Shown: positions 5,726 to 12,123 of the stretch, in pieces
Position numbering within the stretch: position 1 is the first letter of the stretch
Layout of the letters: the number at the start of each line of letters is the position of its first letter
NCBI GenBank assembly: GCA_021163805.1
Contig: JAGGTL010000022.1
Coordinates: 1-14,049, forward strand
DNA length: 14,049 nt
Direction: 5' to 3'
Origin: Candidatus Aenigmatarchaeota archaeon
GTDB taxonomy: Archaea; Aenigmatarchaeota; Aenigmatarchaeia; QMZS01
Notes under the pieces: generated by a model
Seen by the model: only the letters and a program-made list of their open reading frames with translations
The model's database searches: none
What the model was told of the DNA's origin: nothing
Position numbers and translations under genes: made by a program

Positions 5726-5822
5726 GGGCCTATGGTGTAGTGGTTCGGTATGCACTAAAACATGCCTCCTTCGCAAGGAGGAGACGCTGGGTAATTTCTG
5801 GAATCGAATCCCAGTAGGTCCA
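5726..5822 (+). tRNA. tRNA-Ala(CGC) with insertions in D loop and T loop
   Basis: Acceptor GGGCCTA (5726-5732) pairs with TAGGTCC (5815-5821), including the G3-U70 wobble that identifies alanine tRNAs; discriminator A 5822, no encoded CCA. Anticodon stem CCTCC/GGAGG (5765-5769/5777-5781) with loop TTCGCAA gives anticodon CGC (5772-5774). The D stem is best read as GTGT (5735-5738) with ACAT (5760-5763), leaving 13 extra bases (about 5746-5758) in the D loop. The T stem CTGGG/CCCAG (5787-5791/5810-5814) encloses 18 bases; removing 5793-5803 restores the standard loop TTCGAAT. Removing both gives a canonical 73-base tRNA, so these look like two very short introns. A candidate bulge-helix-bulge in the D loop pairs TATG 5749-5752 with CATG 5761-5764. 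A pseudogene is the alternative. Confidence 0.85.
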
Positions 5823-5825
5823 TAA

Positions 5826-6935
5826 TTAGATTTTCCAGTCTGAAACTGATTCTCTCTTAAAGATGAAAACATTAATTAAACCCGCCATCATAGTTAAAAG
5901 AGTTAAAAGGGAATAGAAAAAATAATAAACAAAAAATTCGTGAAGTTTGAATTTAAAATCCAGCTTTTTTGATAATGCAAAAAACAAAACAGAAAAAGAT
6001 AAAAAACCGATAAAAGAAACAAATAAACTCTTGAATAGGTTAATGCCGAGAATGGTAAATAACAAAAGAGGAAAAACAAAATTAAATTTTATTGCAAGAA
6101 ACAAAAAGAAAATGGAGAACATTTTATAGATTAATAGATCCGATATCAATAAAGTTGTGAAAAAAAGAATAAGAGAAGGGAAAATAAAAAATAAAGTGGG
6201 AATAAATATTTGAGGATGTCTGACGCTCTTTTTTAATAATGGTTTATACCATTCTTTAAGCCATAATGATATGCCAGTTGCCCATCTTTTTCTTTGTATA
6301 ACCCAGTTTTTCCAATCTGAATGAACATGATTATAAACTTTAATTTTTTTTGTATACTTATGCTTAAAATTTCCCAAAAAGCATCTTATGGCTATATCCA
6401 AATCTTCACATATAACTTTTCTAAATCCTTTAATCGAATTAAAAACATCTTTTCTAATCGCAAATGCGGAACCATTAACGGAGGGGCATTTTTTAAGAAA
6501 ATTTGATACCAGCCAGGAGCCAATATTAATTCCAACGTATTCATAGTAAGTCATTTTTGATAAGAATGAATTTCTTATTACCTCCTTTTTTATATCGAGA
6601 AAATCTGCATCTTTCATTTCTTCTGTAATTTTTCTAAGGAAATTTTGGTCATCTGGCAATTCCATATCATCATCCAAAAAAAGCAATATTTTAGCAGAAG
6701 ATAATTTTACTGCTTTGTTTAAAGCTTCGGCTTTTCCAATTCTTTTTTTGTTTAAAATGAATTTCACTTCTTTTCTAAATTTTTTTGAAATTTCTATCGA
6801 CTTTTTTGTTGGTTCATCAATAATGACAAAAATTTCTTTTTCAATTTTCTGCGAGATTAATTTTATTAACAGGTTTTTTAATAAATTTGATTCTCTATAA
6901 ACAGGAATCAAAACACTGATTTGCTTATTTCCCAT
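5826..6935 (-). CDS. processive family 2 glycosyltransferase, membrane-bound
   Basis: 369 residues. The GT2 (GT-A fold) domain is at the N terminus: SVLIPVYRE at 7-15, GKAEALNKAV (67-76), the metal/UDP-binding LDDD (87-90), the acceptor-site ED in CEDLD (176-180), and QRKRW (214-218), the QxxRW motif of processive enzymes such as cellulose and hyaluronan synthases. From about residue 240 there are four or five transmembrane segments and a basic end. It likely transfers sugar from an activated donor to a lipid or growing polysaccharide on the cytoplasmic face. The sugar cannot be told. Its start overlaps the upstream UbiA gene by 28 bases, so the two are expressed together. It ends three bases from the opposing tRNA gene. 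Confidence 0.9.
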   Translation of the reverse strand: MGNKQISVLIPVYRESNLLKNLLIKLISQKIEKEIFVIIDEPTKKSIEISKKFRKEVKFILNKKRIGKAEALNKAVKLSSAKILLFLDDDMELPDDQNFLRKITEEMKDADFLDIKKEVIRNSFLSKMTYYEYVGINIGSWLVSNFLKKCPSVNGSAFAIRKDVFNSIKGFRKVICEDLDIAIRCFLGNFKHKYTKKIKVYNHVHSDWKNWVIQRKRWATGISLWLKEWYKPLLKKSVRHPQIFIPTLFFIFPSLILFFTTLLISDLLIYKMFSIFFLFLAIKFNFVFPLLLFTILGINLFKSLFVSFIGFLSFSVLFFALSKKLDFKFKLHEFFVYYFFYSLLTLLTMMAGLINVFIFKRESVSDWKI

Positions 6936-7744
6936 ATTGCAATAATAAACTTCTGCAATAGATTATAAGGCAACTTAATATATTTATTTATTGTGTTGTT
7001 TTTCTCAATTAAAGACAGACAGGAGATAATTGCAAATAACATAATCAATATCAAATTCTCTGAAAACAGAAATATGGGGAAAATAGTTAAAGGATAGGAA
7101 ATTTCTAAAAATTTAAGCAAAAGTTCTGCTCTTTCTTTTCCCAGAACACAGACTGTTGTTTTTAACCCGGCTTTTTTATCTCCTTCGTAATCTCTGAGAT
7201 GATTTTTCAATTCAATTATTGCCGAGAACCAGAAAATAGATAAACCAATTAAATAATGAAATAATGCCAATTCAGAATTAAAAATTATTAGAGGCAGGAA
7301 AAACAAAAGGGTGCCAAAAAACAAACCATGAGATAGGATATCCAGTAAAATTTTTGATTTAAATCTCAGAGGCGGAGCAGAATAAAAAAATGAAAGCAAA
7401 ATTAATGCAAAATAAAGAAAAAAACTTTTTGATCCAAAATGTGCTGATAAAATAAGCCCAAGGAAAGCGAGAATTAGAGAAAAAATTAAGGCCTTTTCAA
7501 AGCTTATTTTTCCTCTTGCTATTGGATTTTTCTTTTTACTTAGGTTGTCTTCTTTCACATCAAAGCAATCATTCACAGAAAAACCAAAACCCAAAAATAA
7601 GAAAAGAATCAGAAAGAATATAATTAAATCCGTTACGGGATATAAAAACCAATCTGAGAGCACAAATCCGAATAATGCTATCAAGAAAAATCCACGCCAA
7701 TCAGTCACTCTTAAAAGTCTAATATATGATTTTAAATCTGCCAT
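6908..7744 (-). CDS. UbiA-family prenyltransferase
   Basis: Integral membrane prenyltransferase of 278 residues with seven to nine hydrophobic helices. Both aspartate motifs that bind the prenyl diphosphate and Mg2+ are present: NDCFDVKED (58-66) and RDYEGDKKAG (184-193). YSAPPLRFKSK (121-131) is also typical of the family. In archaea such enzymes make geranylgeranylglyceryl phosphate lipids, phosphoribosyl-polyprenol carriers or quinones. The cotranscribed glycosyltransferase favours a role in lipid or lipid-carrier synthesis for the cell envelope, but the substrate cannot be read from the sequence. It is the first gene of the two-gene minus-strand unit; its stop overlaps the glycosyltransferase start by 28 bases. 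Confidence 0.9.
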   Translation of the reverse strand: MADLKSYIRLLRVTDWRGFFLIALFGFVLSDWFLYPVTDLIIFFLILFLFLGFGFSVNDCFDVKEDNLSKKKNPIARGKISFEKALIFSLILAFLGLILSAHFGSKSFFLYFALILLSFFYSAPPLRFKSKILLDILSHGLFFGTLLFFLPLIIFNSELALFHYLIGLSIFWFSAIIELKNHLRDYEGDKKAGLKTTVCVLGKERAELLLKFLEISYPLTIFPIFLFSENLILIMLFAIISCLSLIEKNNTINKYIKLPYNLLQKFIIAIWEISKSVF

Positions 7745-7829
7745 ATATAAATTTTCCTTAAAAGATAAAAGTAATTAAAAAATTCCGGTAAATGACAATA
7801 TCTTTTTTGTTAGTACTAATTTCACTTTT

Positions 7830-9098
7830 CTATTTCTTCTCTTTATTCTCAAAATCTCTGATAATTCTGTCAAGAATATCAACAAATTTCTTTACATAAC
7901 TTCTTGTCAATTCAACATCTCTTTCTGGAATTTTATCTATGTCTTTCTCTGCAAGTTTTTTCATTCCAACAACTTTATCAAAAGTTTCTAAATAACTCTT
8001 CGGCAAATAGTTTTTTTCAATTAATTCTTTTTTTATTGCCTTTGGCAGGTTCCTTGGATTTGGAGGCAATTTGTTCATTTTCTTTAAAGCAAATATTGTT
8101 GATTTTAACAGAACTTCGTAATTTTTATCAATAAGCATTCTTTTTTTCTGGTTTTGCAATCTTATATATATTTTCTGCATTTGCTTTACATAGTTTTCCG
8201 ATTTTTTCAGCCATTCGTCAACTTCTGCTCCAGAAATCTTTTTTATTTTTCTGTGTTCAACATCTTTCCTGAATTTAATTATATCTTCCAGTATATCAAA
8301 ATATTTTTTGTTCAACAATTTTGAATCAACAAGGTATTCCTTGACAGCTTTTGGCGTATTTTTTGGGTCTGGAACGGGTTTTCCAAGATACATCAAAACA
8401 GCCTGCGAAGAATTGAGCATTGCGTAATAGCAGTCTTCCGTGACCTGATACAATTTAACTGTTTTTGCTCTCTCAATTTTCTTTGGAGCACTTGCCATTA
8501 ATAATTCAACTGCTTCGAGACTTGCGGGAATTTTTCCCCTCTCCAAAAGTTTTTTCATTGGAATGAAAAATCCTTGGTCATACAAAGCCCATCCATCTCT
8601 CAAAATAGTCAAAAGCAAAGGATGCGAGATTCTAACCATATCCCAAAATTCTGTAACGGTCCATGGTGGTTGCACATGCAATCTTTTATCAATATCTTTT
8701 GCAACTTTATAAAGATAATCGGAAATAGAATCTTTAAATTCTTCCGTTATTCTCATTTTCGTATCATCAAGTAAAACGAGAATATCAAGGTCGCTTTCCT
8801 TCGTGAAATCTTTTCTTAAATAAGAACCAAAAATAAAAATTGTTTTTATTAATTCCTTATATTTTTTTAGACATTCTTTTTTAAACAAATCGGCTTTCTT
8901 AAAAATTTCTTTTTTAATTTTCTCTTTTTGTTTTTCTGAAAGTTGTTTTTTTTGAGTTTTCTCCCTTGAAATTTCTTTTTTTATTTTGGTTGGAATTTTT
9001 TTAGAAATCGTAGCTTTTTCTTTTGTTTTTTTGGCAGTTTTTGTATTTTGAGCCTTTTTTGTTTTTTTTATTCTTCTTTTTTTTACTTTTAAAACCAT
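7830..9098 (-). CDS. nucleotidyltransferase-HEPN-HEPN fusion protein
   Basis: 422 residues. Residues 1-65 are a lysine-rich, probably disordered or nucleic-acid-binding tail. Residues 66-175 are a minimal nucleotidyltransferase (MNT, polymerase-beta fold): FIFGSYLRKDFTKESDLDIL holds Gly91-Ser92 and the metal-binding Asp103 and Asp105. Residues 215-310 are a HEPN-like helical domain with the RNase signature R-x4-H at Arg277-His282 (FRKDVEH). Residues 326-415 repeat that domain (compare DPKNTPKAVKEYLVDSKLL with NPRNLPKAIKKELIEKNYL), but the Arg and His are replaced (GMKKLAE). Separate MNT and HEPN genes form the MntA-HepT toxin-antitoxin type, where MntA adenylates the Tyr of RX4HXY; that Tyr is Lys here. 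The fusion may be self-regulated or have an RNA-processing role. It is divergent from uS3. Confidence 0.85.
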   Translation of the reverse strand: MVLKVKKRRIKKTKKAQNTKTAKKTKEKATISKKIPTKIKKEISREKTQKKQLSEKQKEKIKKEIFKKADLFKKECLKKYKELIKTIFIFGSYLRKDFTKESDLDILVLLDDTKMRITEEFKDSISDYLYKVAKDIDKRLHVQPPWTVTEFWDMVRISHPLLLTILRDGWALYDQGFFIPMKKLLERGKIPASLEAVELLMASAPKKIERAKTVKLYQVTEDCYYAMLNSSQAVLMYLGKPVPDPKNTPKAVKEYLVDSKLLNKKYFDILEDIIKFRKDVEHRKIKKISGAEVDEWLKKSENYVKQMQKIYIRLQNQKKRMLIDKNYEVLLKSTIFALKKMNKLPPNPRNLPKAIKKELIEKNYLPKSYLETFDKVVGMKKLAEKDIDKIPERDVELTRSYVKKFVDILDRIIRDFENKEKK

Positions 9099-9112
9099 AA
9101 TAGTTTAACAAG

Positions 9113-9120
9113 TATAAATA
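9113..9120 (+). promoter_or_regulatory. TATA box for uS3
   Basis: TATAAATA in the 68-bp divergent region between the MNT-HEPN gene and uS3. Transcription would begin near 9141, so the T/A palindrome at 9139-9161 would form the 5' leader of the uS3 mRNA. The same AT-rich box may also serve the minus-strand gene. Confidence 0.45.
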
Positions 9121-9138
9121 AAAGTATTATTATTTGTG

Positions 9139-9161
9139 TTTTTCTTTTTTTAAAAGAAAAA
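9139..9161. repeat. T/A palindrome before uS3
   Basis: TTTTTCTTTT (9139-9148) and AAAAGAAAAA (9152-9161) are perfect inverted arms around TTT, ending five bases before the uS3 ATG. The sequence and the distance to the start codon closely match the element at 3761-3780. Confidence 0.45.
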
Positions 9162-9166
9162 GTAAT

Positions 9167-9745
9167 ATGAAAGAGACTATGTTTATCAAAGAGGGAATCC
9201 TGCAACAACAGATATATGATTATCTAATTGAAAGATTAAAGGATGAAAGTTTTGAAGATGTTGAGATTCATTACTTGCCAGCGAGCATCAGGATAATAAT
9301 ACATACGACGCGTCCGGGAGGCATAATAGGGCACGGCGGAGAAGATATAGAAAAATTAACAAATGAAATTAAAGAAAAATTTAAAATAGATGTTCAATTG
9401 GACGTAAAAAGGATTGATAAAGATGTTGTTGTGCCGCAGATAATAGCCAAAAATATTGCAAAGGGAATTGAAAACAAAAAGAATCCTCGAAGACTTGCTG
9501 AGTATTATCTCACTAAAATAATGAAAAATAAAAATGTTCTTGGTGCCGAGATTATTCTGGATGGTTTAATATCAGGTTCAAAAACGAGAAAAGACAAATT
9601 TTTAAGAGGTTACATGAAAAAATCCGGAGAACTTGTAGAAAGATATATTAAAAGAGGCATGGCAACAGCTCATCCGCCTATAGGAGCGATAGGAATAAAG
9701 GTTAATGTATATCTAAAGCCAGAAGAAGAGAAAATTGAAAAATAG
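9167..9745 (+). CDS. rps3: Small-subunit ribosomal protein uS3
   Basis: Head protein of the 30S subunit at the mRNA entry channel. The type II KH domain is visible at about residues 35-85, with RPGGIIGHGGEDIEKLTNEI at 49-68 (GxxG loop GHGG). The C-terminal S3 domain follows: RRLAEYYLTKIM 108-119, GAEIILDGLISGSK 126-139 (archaeal/eukaryotic type), and the segment 163-182 that starts RGMATAHPP. The ATG at 9167 gives 192 residues, a slightly short archaeal uS3; an upstream in-frame TTG at 9134 would add residues encoded by the T/A palindrome and is rejected. In most archaea this gene lies in the S10-spc cluster between uL22 and uL29; here it stands alone between an MNT-HEPN gene and an RHH-nucleotidyltransferase gene. 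Confidence 0.93.
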   Translation: MKETMFIKEGILQQQIYDYLIERLKDESFEDVEIHYLPASIRIIIHTTRPGGIIGHGGEDIEKLTNEIKEKFKIDVQLDVKRIDKDVVVPQIIAKNIAKGIENKKNPRRLAEYYLTKIMKNKNVLGAEIILDGLISGSKTRKDKFLRGYMKKSGELVERYIKRGMATAHPPIGAIGIKVNVYLKPEEEKIEK

Positions 9746-9748
9746 AAT

Positions 9749-10582
9749 TTATATTTTCTTATTTTTTAAATAATTCCTTAATTTTTGGATGTCTTGTTCC
9801 GAATTGATATTGAAAATTGGATTATCAAGCAAATAACCGCTCATATAACCCAAATTAATTAATCTTGGATAAACATCTTTCTGCAGCACCCATCTCACAT
9901 CTCCTTTTGGAATATAATCAAATATCCGTTTGTTGCAAACTGCCGCAAATGCAGATATTAATGTTTTATCGCCTTTTTTTCCTTCTTCATGTTTGACTAT
10001 AGTATTTCCTATCATGGAAACAGTACCAAATTCTTCGGTGGTTGCAACCGGAGCAACTGCGAGTGTAACAATTGTTTTTGAAATAGCATGATTCAGATTA
10101 TGTTTTCTTATTAAATCAAAAAAATCAAATTCATAATATTGGTCAATTGGCAAAATCAAAAAATTTTGAGTAACTTTGTCTTTTACTAATTCAAGTGTTT
10201 TTGCATTTCCCAATTCTTTTCTTTCTTCTATATATTCTATTTCCGTATTATTGTATTTATCTGAAATCCTCTCAAAACAGGCATTTATAACTTCCTTCTG
10301 ACCAACGAGAAAAATCTTTCCAAAACCGCTAAGTTTATCAAAAAGAAAATTTAGAATGGTTTCATCATCTTTTATTGGAATCAAAAATTTAAATTTTTTA
10401 CCTAATTTCAATTTTTTTGGGTCTCCACCAGCGAGAATAACTGCCGTGCTTGAATTTTGAAGATAAGTACTGATGCAATGTTCAATAAAACTTGATCTGG
10501 AATCAAAATTTAAATTATCTATAAATTTGTCCGCCTGTTTCAGCAATTCTCTATCAACAGTCAGAGAAATTCTTTGTTTCAT
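9749..10582 (-). CDS. ribbon-helix-helix/sugar nucleotidyltransferase fusion
   Basis: 277 residues. Residues 3-41 form a ribbon-helix-helix DNA-binding domain of the CopG/Arc type (strand QRISLTVD, helices from RELLKQADKF and SRSSFIEHCISTYL). From residue 45 follows an NTP-transferase (GlmU/ManC/RmlA-like) fold: TAVILAGGDPKKL (46-58), ERKELGNAK (120-128, where the family has LGTA), LPIDQYY (144-150, with the Asp of the metal site), and FGTVSMIGN with HEEGKKGD further on, where sugar nucleotidyltransferases have the EKP-type segment. The usual GxxxR after LAGG is not seen, so catalysis is uncertain. The protein may sense a nucleotide or sugar phosphate and regulate transcription. A perfect dyad abuts its start codon. 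It converges with uS3 with three bases between them. Confidence 0.8.
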   Translation of the reverse strand: MKQRISLTVDRELLKQADKFIDNLNFDSRSSFIEHCISTYLQNSSTAVILAGGDPKKLKLGKKFKFLIPIKDDETILNFLFDKLSGFGKIFLVGQKEVINACFERISDKYNNTEIEYIEERKELGNAKTLELVKDKVTQNFLILPIDQYYEFDFFDLIRKHNLNHAISKTIVTLAVAPVATTEEFGTVSMIGNTIVKHEEGKKGDKTLISAFAAVCNKRIFDYIPKGDVRWVLQKDVYPRLINLGYMSGYLLDNPIFNINSEQDIQKLRNYLKNKKI

Positions 10583-10595
10583 AATACTAAGTATT
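10583..10595 (-). promoter_or_regulatory. perfect dyad (candidate autoregulatory operator)
   Basis: AATACT-A-AGTATT, a perfect 13-base palindrome directly before the ATG of the RHH-nucleotidyltransferase. It sits between the likely TATA box and the expected transcription start. RHH proteins bind short dyads of this kind, so this is a natural candidate for self-repression. Confidence 0.45.
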
Positions 10596-10601
10596 ACTCT
10601 T

Positions 10602-10609
10602 TATTTAAA
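10602..10609 (-). promoter_or_regulatory. TATA box for the RHH-nucleotidyltransferase gene
   Basis: On the minus strand this reads TTTAAATA, centred about 24 bases from the ATG at 10582, the spacing expected for a leaderless archaeal transcript. Confidence 0.45.
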
Positions 10610-10731
10610 TTTACATATTAATCAAAATTTCAAAAAAACAGGAAAGATTACTGTATAAGGGCTAATTTAATTCAAGATACTTCCAAAAAATTATTATAAA
10701 ATAATATTTAATATTTAAATTTAATATATAT

Positions 10732-11268
10732 ATGGAAATAAATAACTTCGAAGAAGTTTTAAAATCCTGCTTTGGAAAGTTTTTCGAATCTAATATTCGA
10801 AAAGACTTTTTTTTCAAAAGAAAAAAAAATTTTTCGTATAATGCAAAAAAAGGAATTTCGCCTGTAATAGCTACAATGTTAATGGTGATAATTACCATAA
10901 GTCTGGTGGGTTTCGCTTACACCTTTCTCAGTGATTTAGTAACAACGGGAGCAAATACCGCTCAGAACCAAACATCGTCCCTAATACAAAATCCACAAAT
11001 AAGTATAAATTCTGTATGGAATGAAAGCGGTAATATAGGCGTATCTATTGCTTCCGTAGGAACTACGGCGGTAAATTTAAAGAATATGAGGGTTTTTGTG
11101 AATAATGCTCCAAAAACATGGACCGGTGCAAGTATTGATGGGTGTAACAATTCTGAAAGTTTGGTTCCGGGGGCAAGTTGCAATATTGTAATAAATGAAG
11201 CTTATAATATAGGCAGTAAGATTAAAATTTCGGTTGCGAAGGCAGAAGCTATAACAACTATAACATAA
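10732..11268 (+). CDS. type IV pilin-like protein with class III signal peptide
   Basis: Surface pilin or archaellin-like subunit. The class III signal AKKG-ISPVIATMLMVIITIS (about residues 42-61) is typical: a basic stretch, a prepilin-peptidase cut after Gly, then a hydrophobic assembly helix. The 130-residue secreted part has two cysteines (in DGCNNSE and GASCNIV) that could form a disulfide, and N-glycosylation sequons NQT, NES and NNS. The oddity is the start: the only in-frame ATG (10732) gives a 45-residue leader, while archaeal prepilins usually have 5-15 residues before the cut. The leader DNA is three consecutive hairpins (10744-10829). An ATG at 10841 in another frame gives MQKK and would join GISPV after a -1 shift at A-AAA-AAG. 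The true start is therefore uncertain. The ATG 10732 also sits inside a TATA-like run. Confidence 0.82.
   Translation: MEINNFEEVLKSCFGKFFESNIRKDFFFKRKKNFSYNAKKGISPVIATMLMVIITISLVGFAYTFLSDLVTTGANTAQNQTSSLIQNPQISINSVWNESGNIGVSIASVGTTAVNLKNMRVFVNNAPKTWTGASIDGCNNSESLVPGASCNIVINEAYNIGSKIKISVAKAEAITTIT
10744..10829 (+). repeat. three consecutive hairpins at the 5' end of the pilin gene
   Basis: Hairpin 1: AACTTC (10744-10749), loop GAA, GAAGTT (10753-10758). Hairpin 2: AAGTTTTTCGAA (10777-10788), seven-base loop, TTCGAAAA-G-ACTT (10796-10808), 12 pairs with one bulged G. Hairpin 3: TTTTTTTTC (10807-10815), loop AAAA, GAAAAAAAA (10820-10828). They precede the region encoding the prepilin signal and look more like a structured leader than ordinary coding sequence. 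Confidence 0.6.
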
Positions 11269-11297
11269 AACTCCGAATTTATCTTTTTAATTATTTT

Positions 11298-12089
11298 ATG
11301 AAATTAAAAAGATTGTTGGAAAATATTTTCACAGAAGAAGAACTTAAAATTGCTCCAAGCAGTTTTGATGTAATAGGAGATATTGCAATTATAAAAATTC
11401 CCGATGAATTAAAGAAAAAAGAGAAGGAAATCGGAAAACAATTATTGAAATTTAAGAATATAAAAACTGTTTTGAAAAAAGAAGGGAAAGTTGAAGATAA
11501 GTTCAGGATAAGAAAATATAAATTTCTCGCGGGTGAAGATAAGAGAGAAACCTTACATAAAGAATACGGATGCAAATATAAGTTAAATGTTGAAACTGTT
11601 TATTTCTCTCCAAGACTTGGAAGAGAGAGGGAGAGAATTGCAAAAGAGGTAAAAGAAGGGGAAAAAATATTGGTGATGTTTGCCGGAATAGGACCTTATG
11701 CAATTCAGATTGCAAAGAACAGAAATGCAGAAATTTTTGCGGTTGAAATAAATCCAAAAGCGGTAGAGTACTTCAGGGAAAATGCAAAATTGAATAAAGT
11801 TGAAAATAAAATTAAAATTTTTGAGGGCGATGTCAGAGAGGTGGTGCCAAAATTAAAAGAAAAATTTGACAGAATAATAATGCCTCTGCCAAAGGATGCA
11901 GAAAGTTTTTTAGATTTAGCAAAATTGGTTGCAAAGAAAAATGCAATTGTTCATTTGTATGTTTTCGCCGGTTCAAAAGAAGAAGCAATAAAAAAAATTG
12001 ATGAAAAAGTGAAAGTGCTGAATTGCGTGGAGTGCGGGACTTATTCAAAAGAAATTTCGAGGTATTGCATTGATTTTAGATTTGTCTGA
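11298..12089 (+). CDS. trm5: tRNA (guanine37-N1)-methyltransferase Trm5
   Basis: Makes m1G37 next to the anticodon, which prevents +1 frameshifting and is the first step toward wyosine in tRNA-Phe. Features in order: D1-like N-terminal region with SSFDVIGDIAIIKIP (21-35); the linker with ETLHKEYGCKY (84-94) and VYFSPRLGRERERIA (101-115), which is highly characteristic of archaeal Trm5; and the Rossmann domain with SAM motif MFAGIGPYA (127-135), acidic strand end AVEINPKA (148-155), EGDVREV (176-182) and catalytic-loop region MPLPKDA (195-201). The 263 residues lack some of the N-terminal D1 domain of the longer Trm5 proteins. The TYW3 gene, also acting on G37 of tRNA-Phe, follows after 34 bases, so the pair forms a pathway operon. 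Confidence 0.93.
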   Translation: MKLKRLLENIFTEEELKIAPSSFDVIGDIAIIKIPDELKKKEKEIGKQLLKFKNIKTVLKKEGKVEDKFRIRKYKFLAGEDKRETLHKEYGCKYKLNVETVYFSPRLGRERERIAKEVKEGEKILVMFAGIGPYAIQIAKNRNAEIFAVEINPKAVEYFRENAKLNKVENKIKIFEGDVREVVPKLKEKFDRIIMPLPKDAESFLDLAKLVAKKNAIVHLYVFAGSKEEAIKKIDEKVKVLNCVECGTYSKEISRYCIDFRFV

Positions 12090-12123
12090 AAAAGAATATC
12101 TTAAATTCGCAATCTATTTAATA

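Noticed and set aside
5782..5802. Reading the tRNA as a class II type with a long variable arm and T stem CTGGA/CCCAG
   Set aside because: That T stem has an A-C mismatch and a loop ATCGAAT lacking T54, and alanine tRNAs (G3-U70, CGC) have short variable regions. CTGGG/CCCAG with TTCGAAT after removing 11 bases fits far better.
12070..12123. N-terminal extension of TYW3 from a TTG codon
   Set aside because: The family start MxFDK is matched by ATG 12124, and the extension covers the end of trm5 and a normal spacer.
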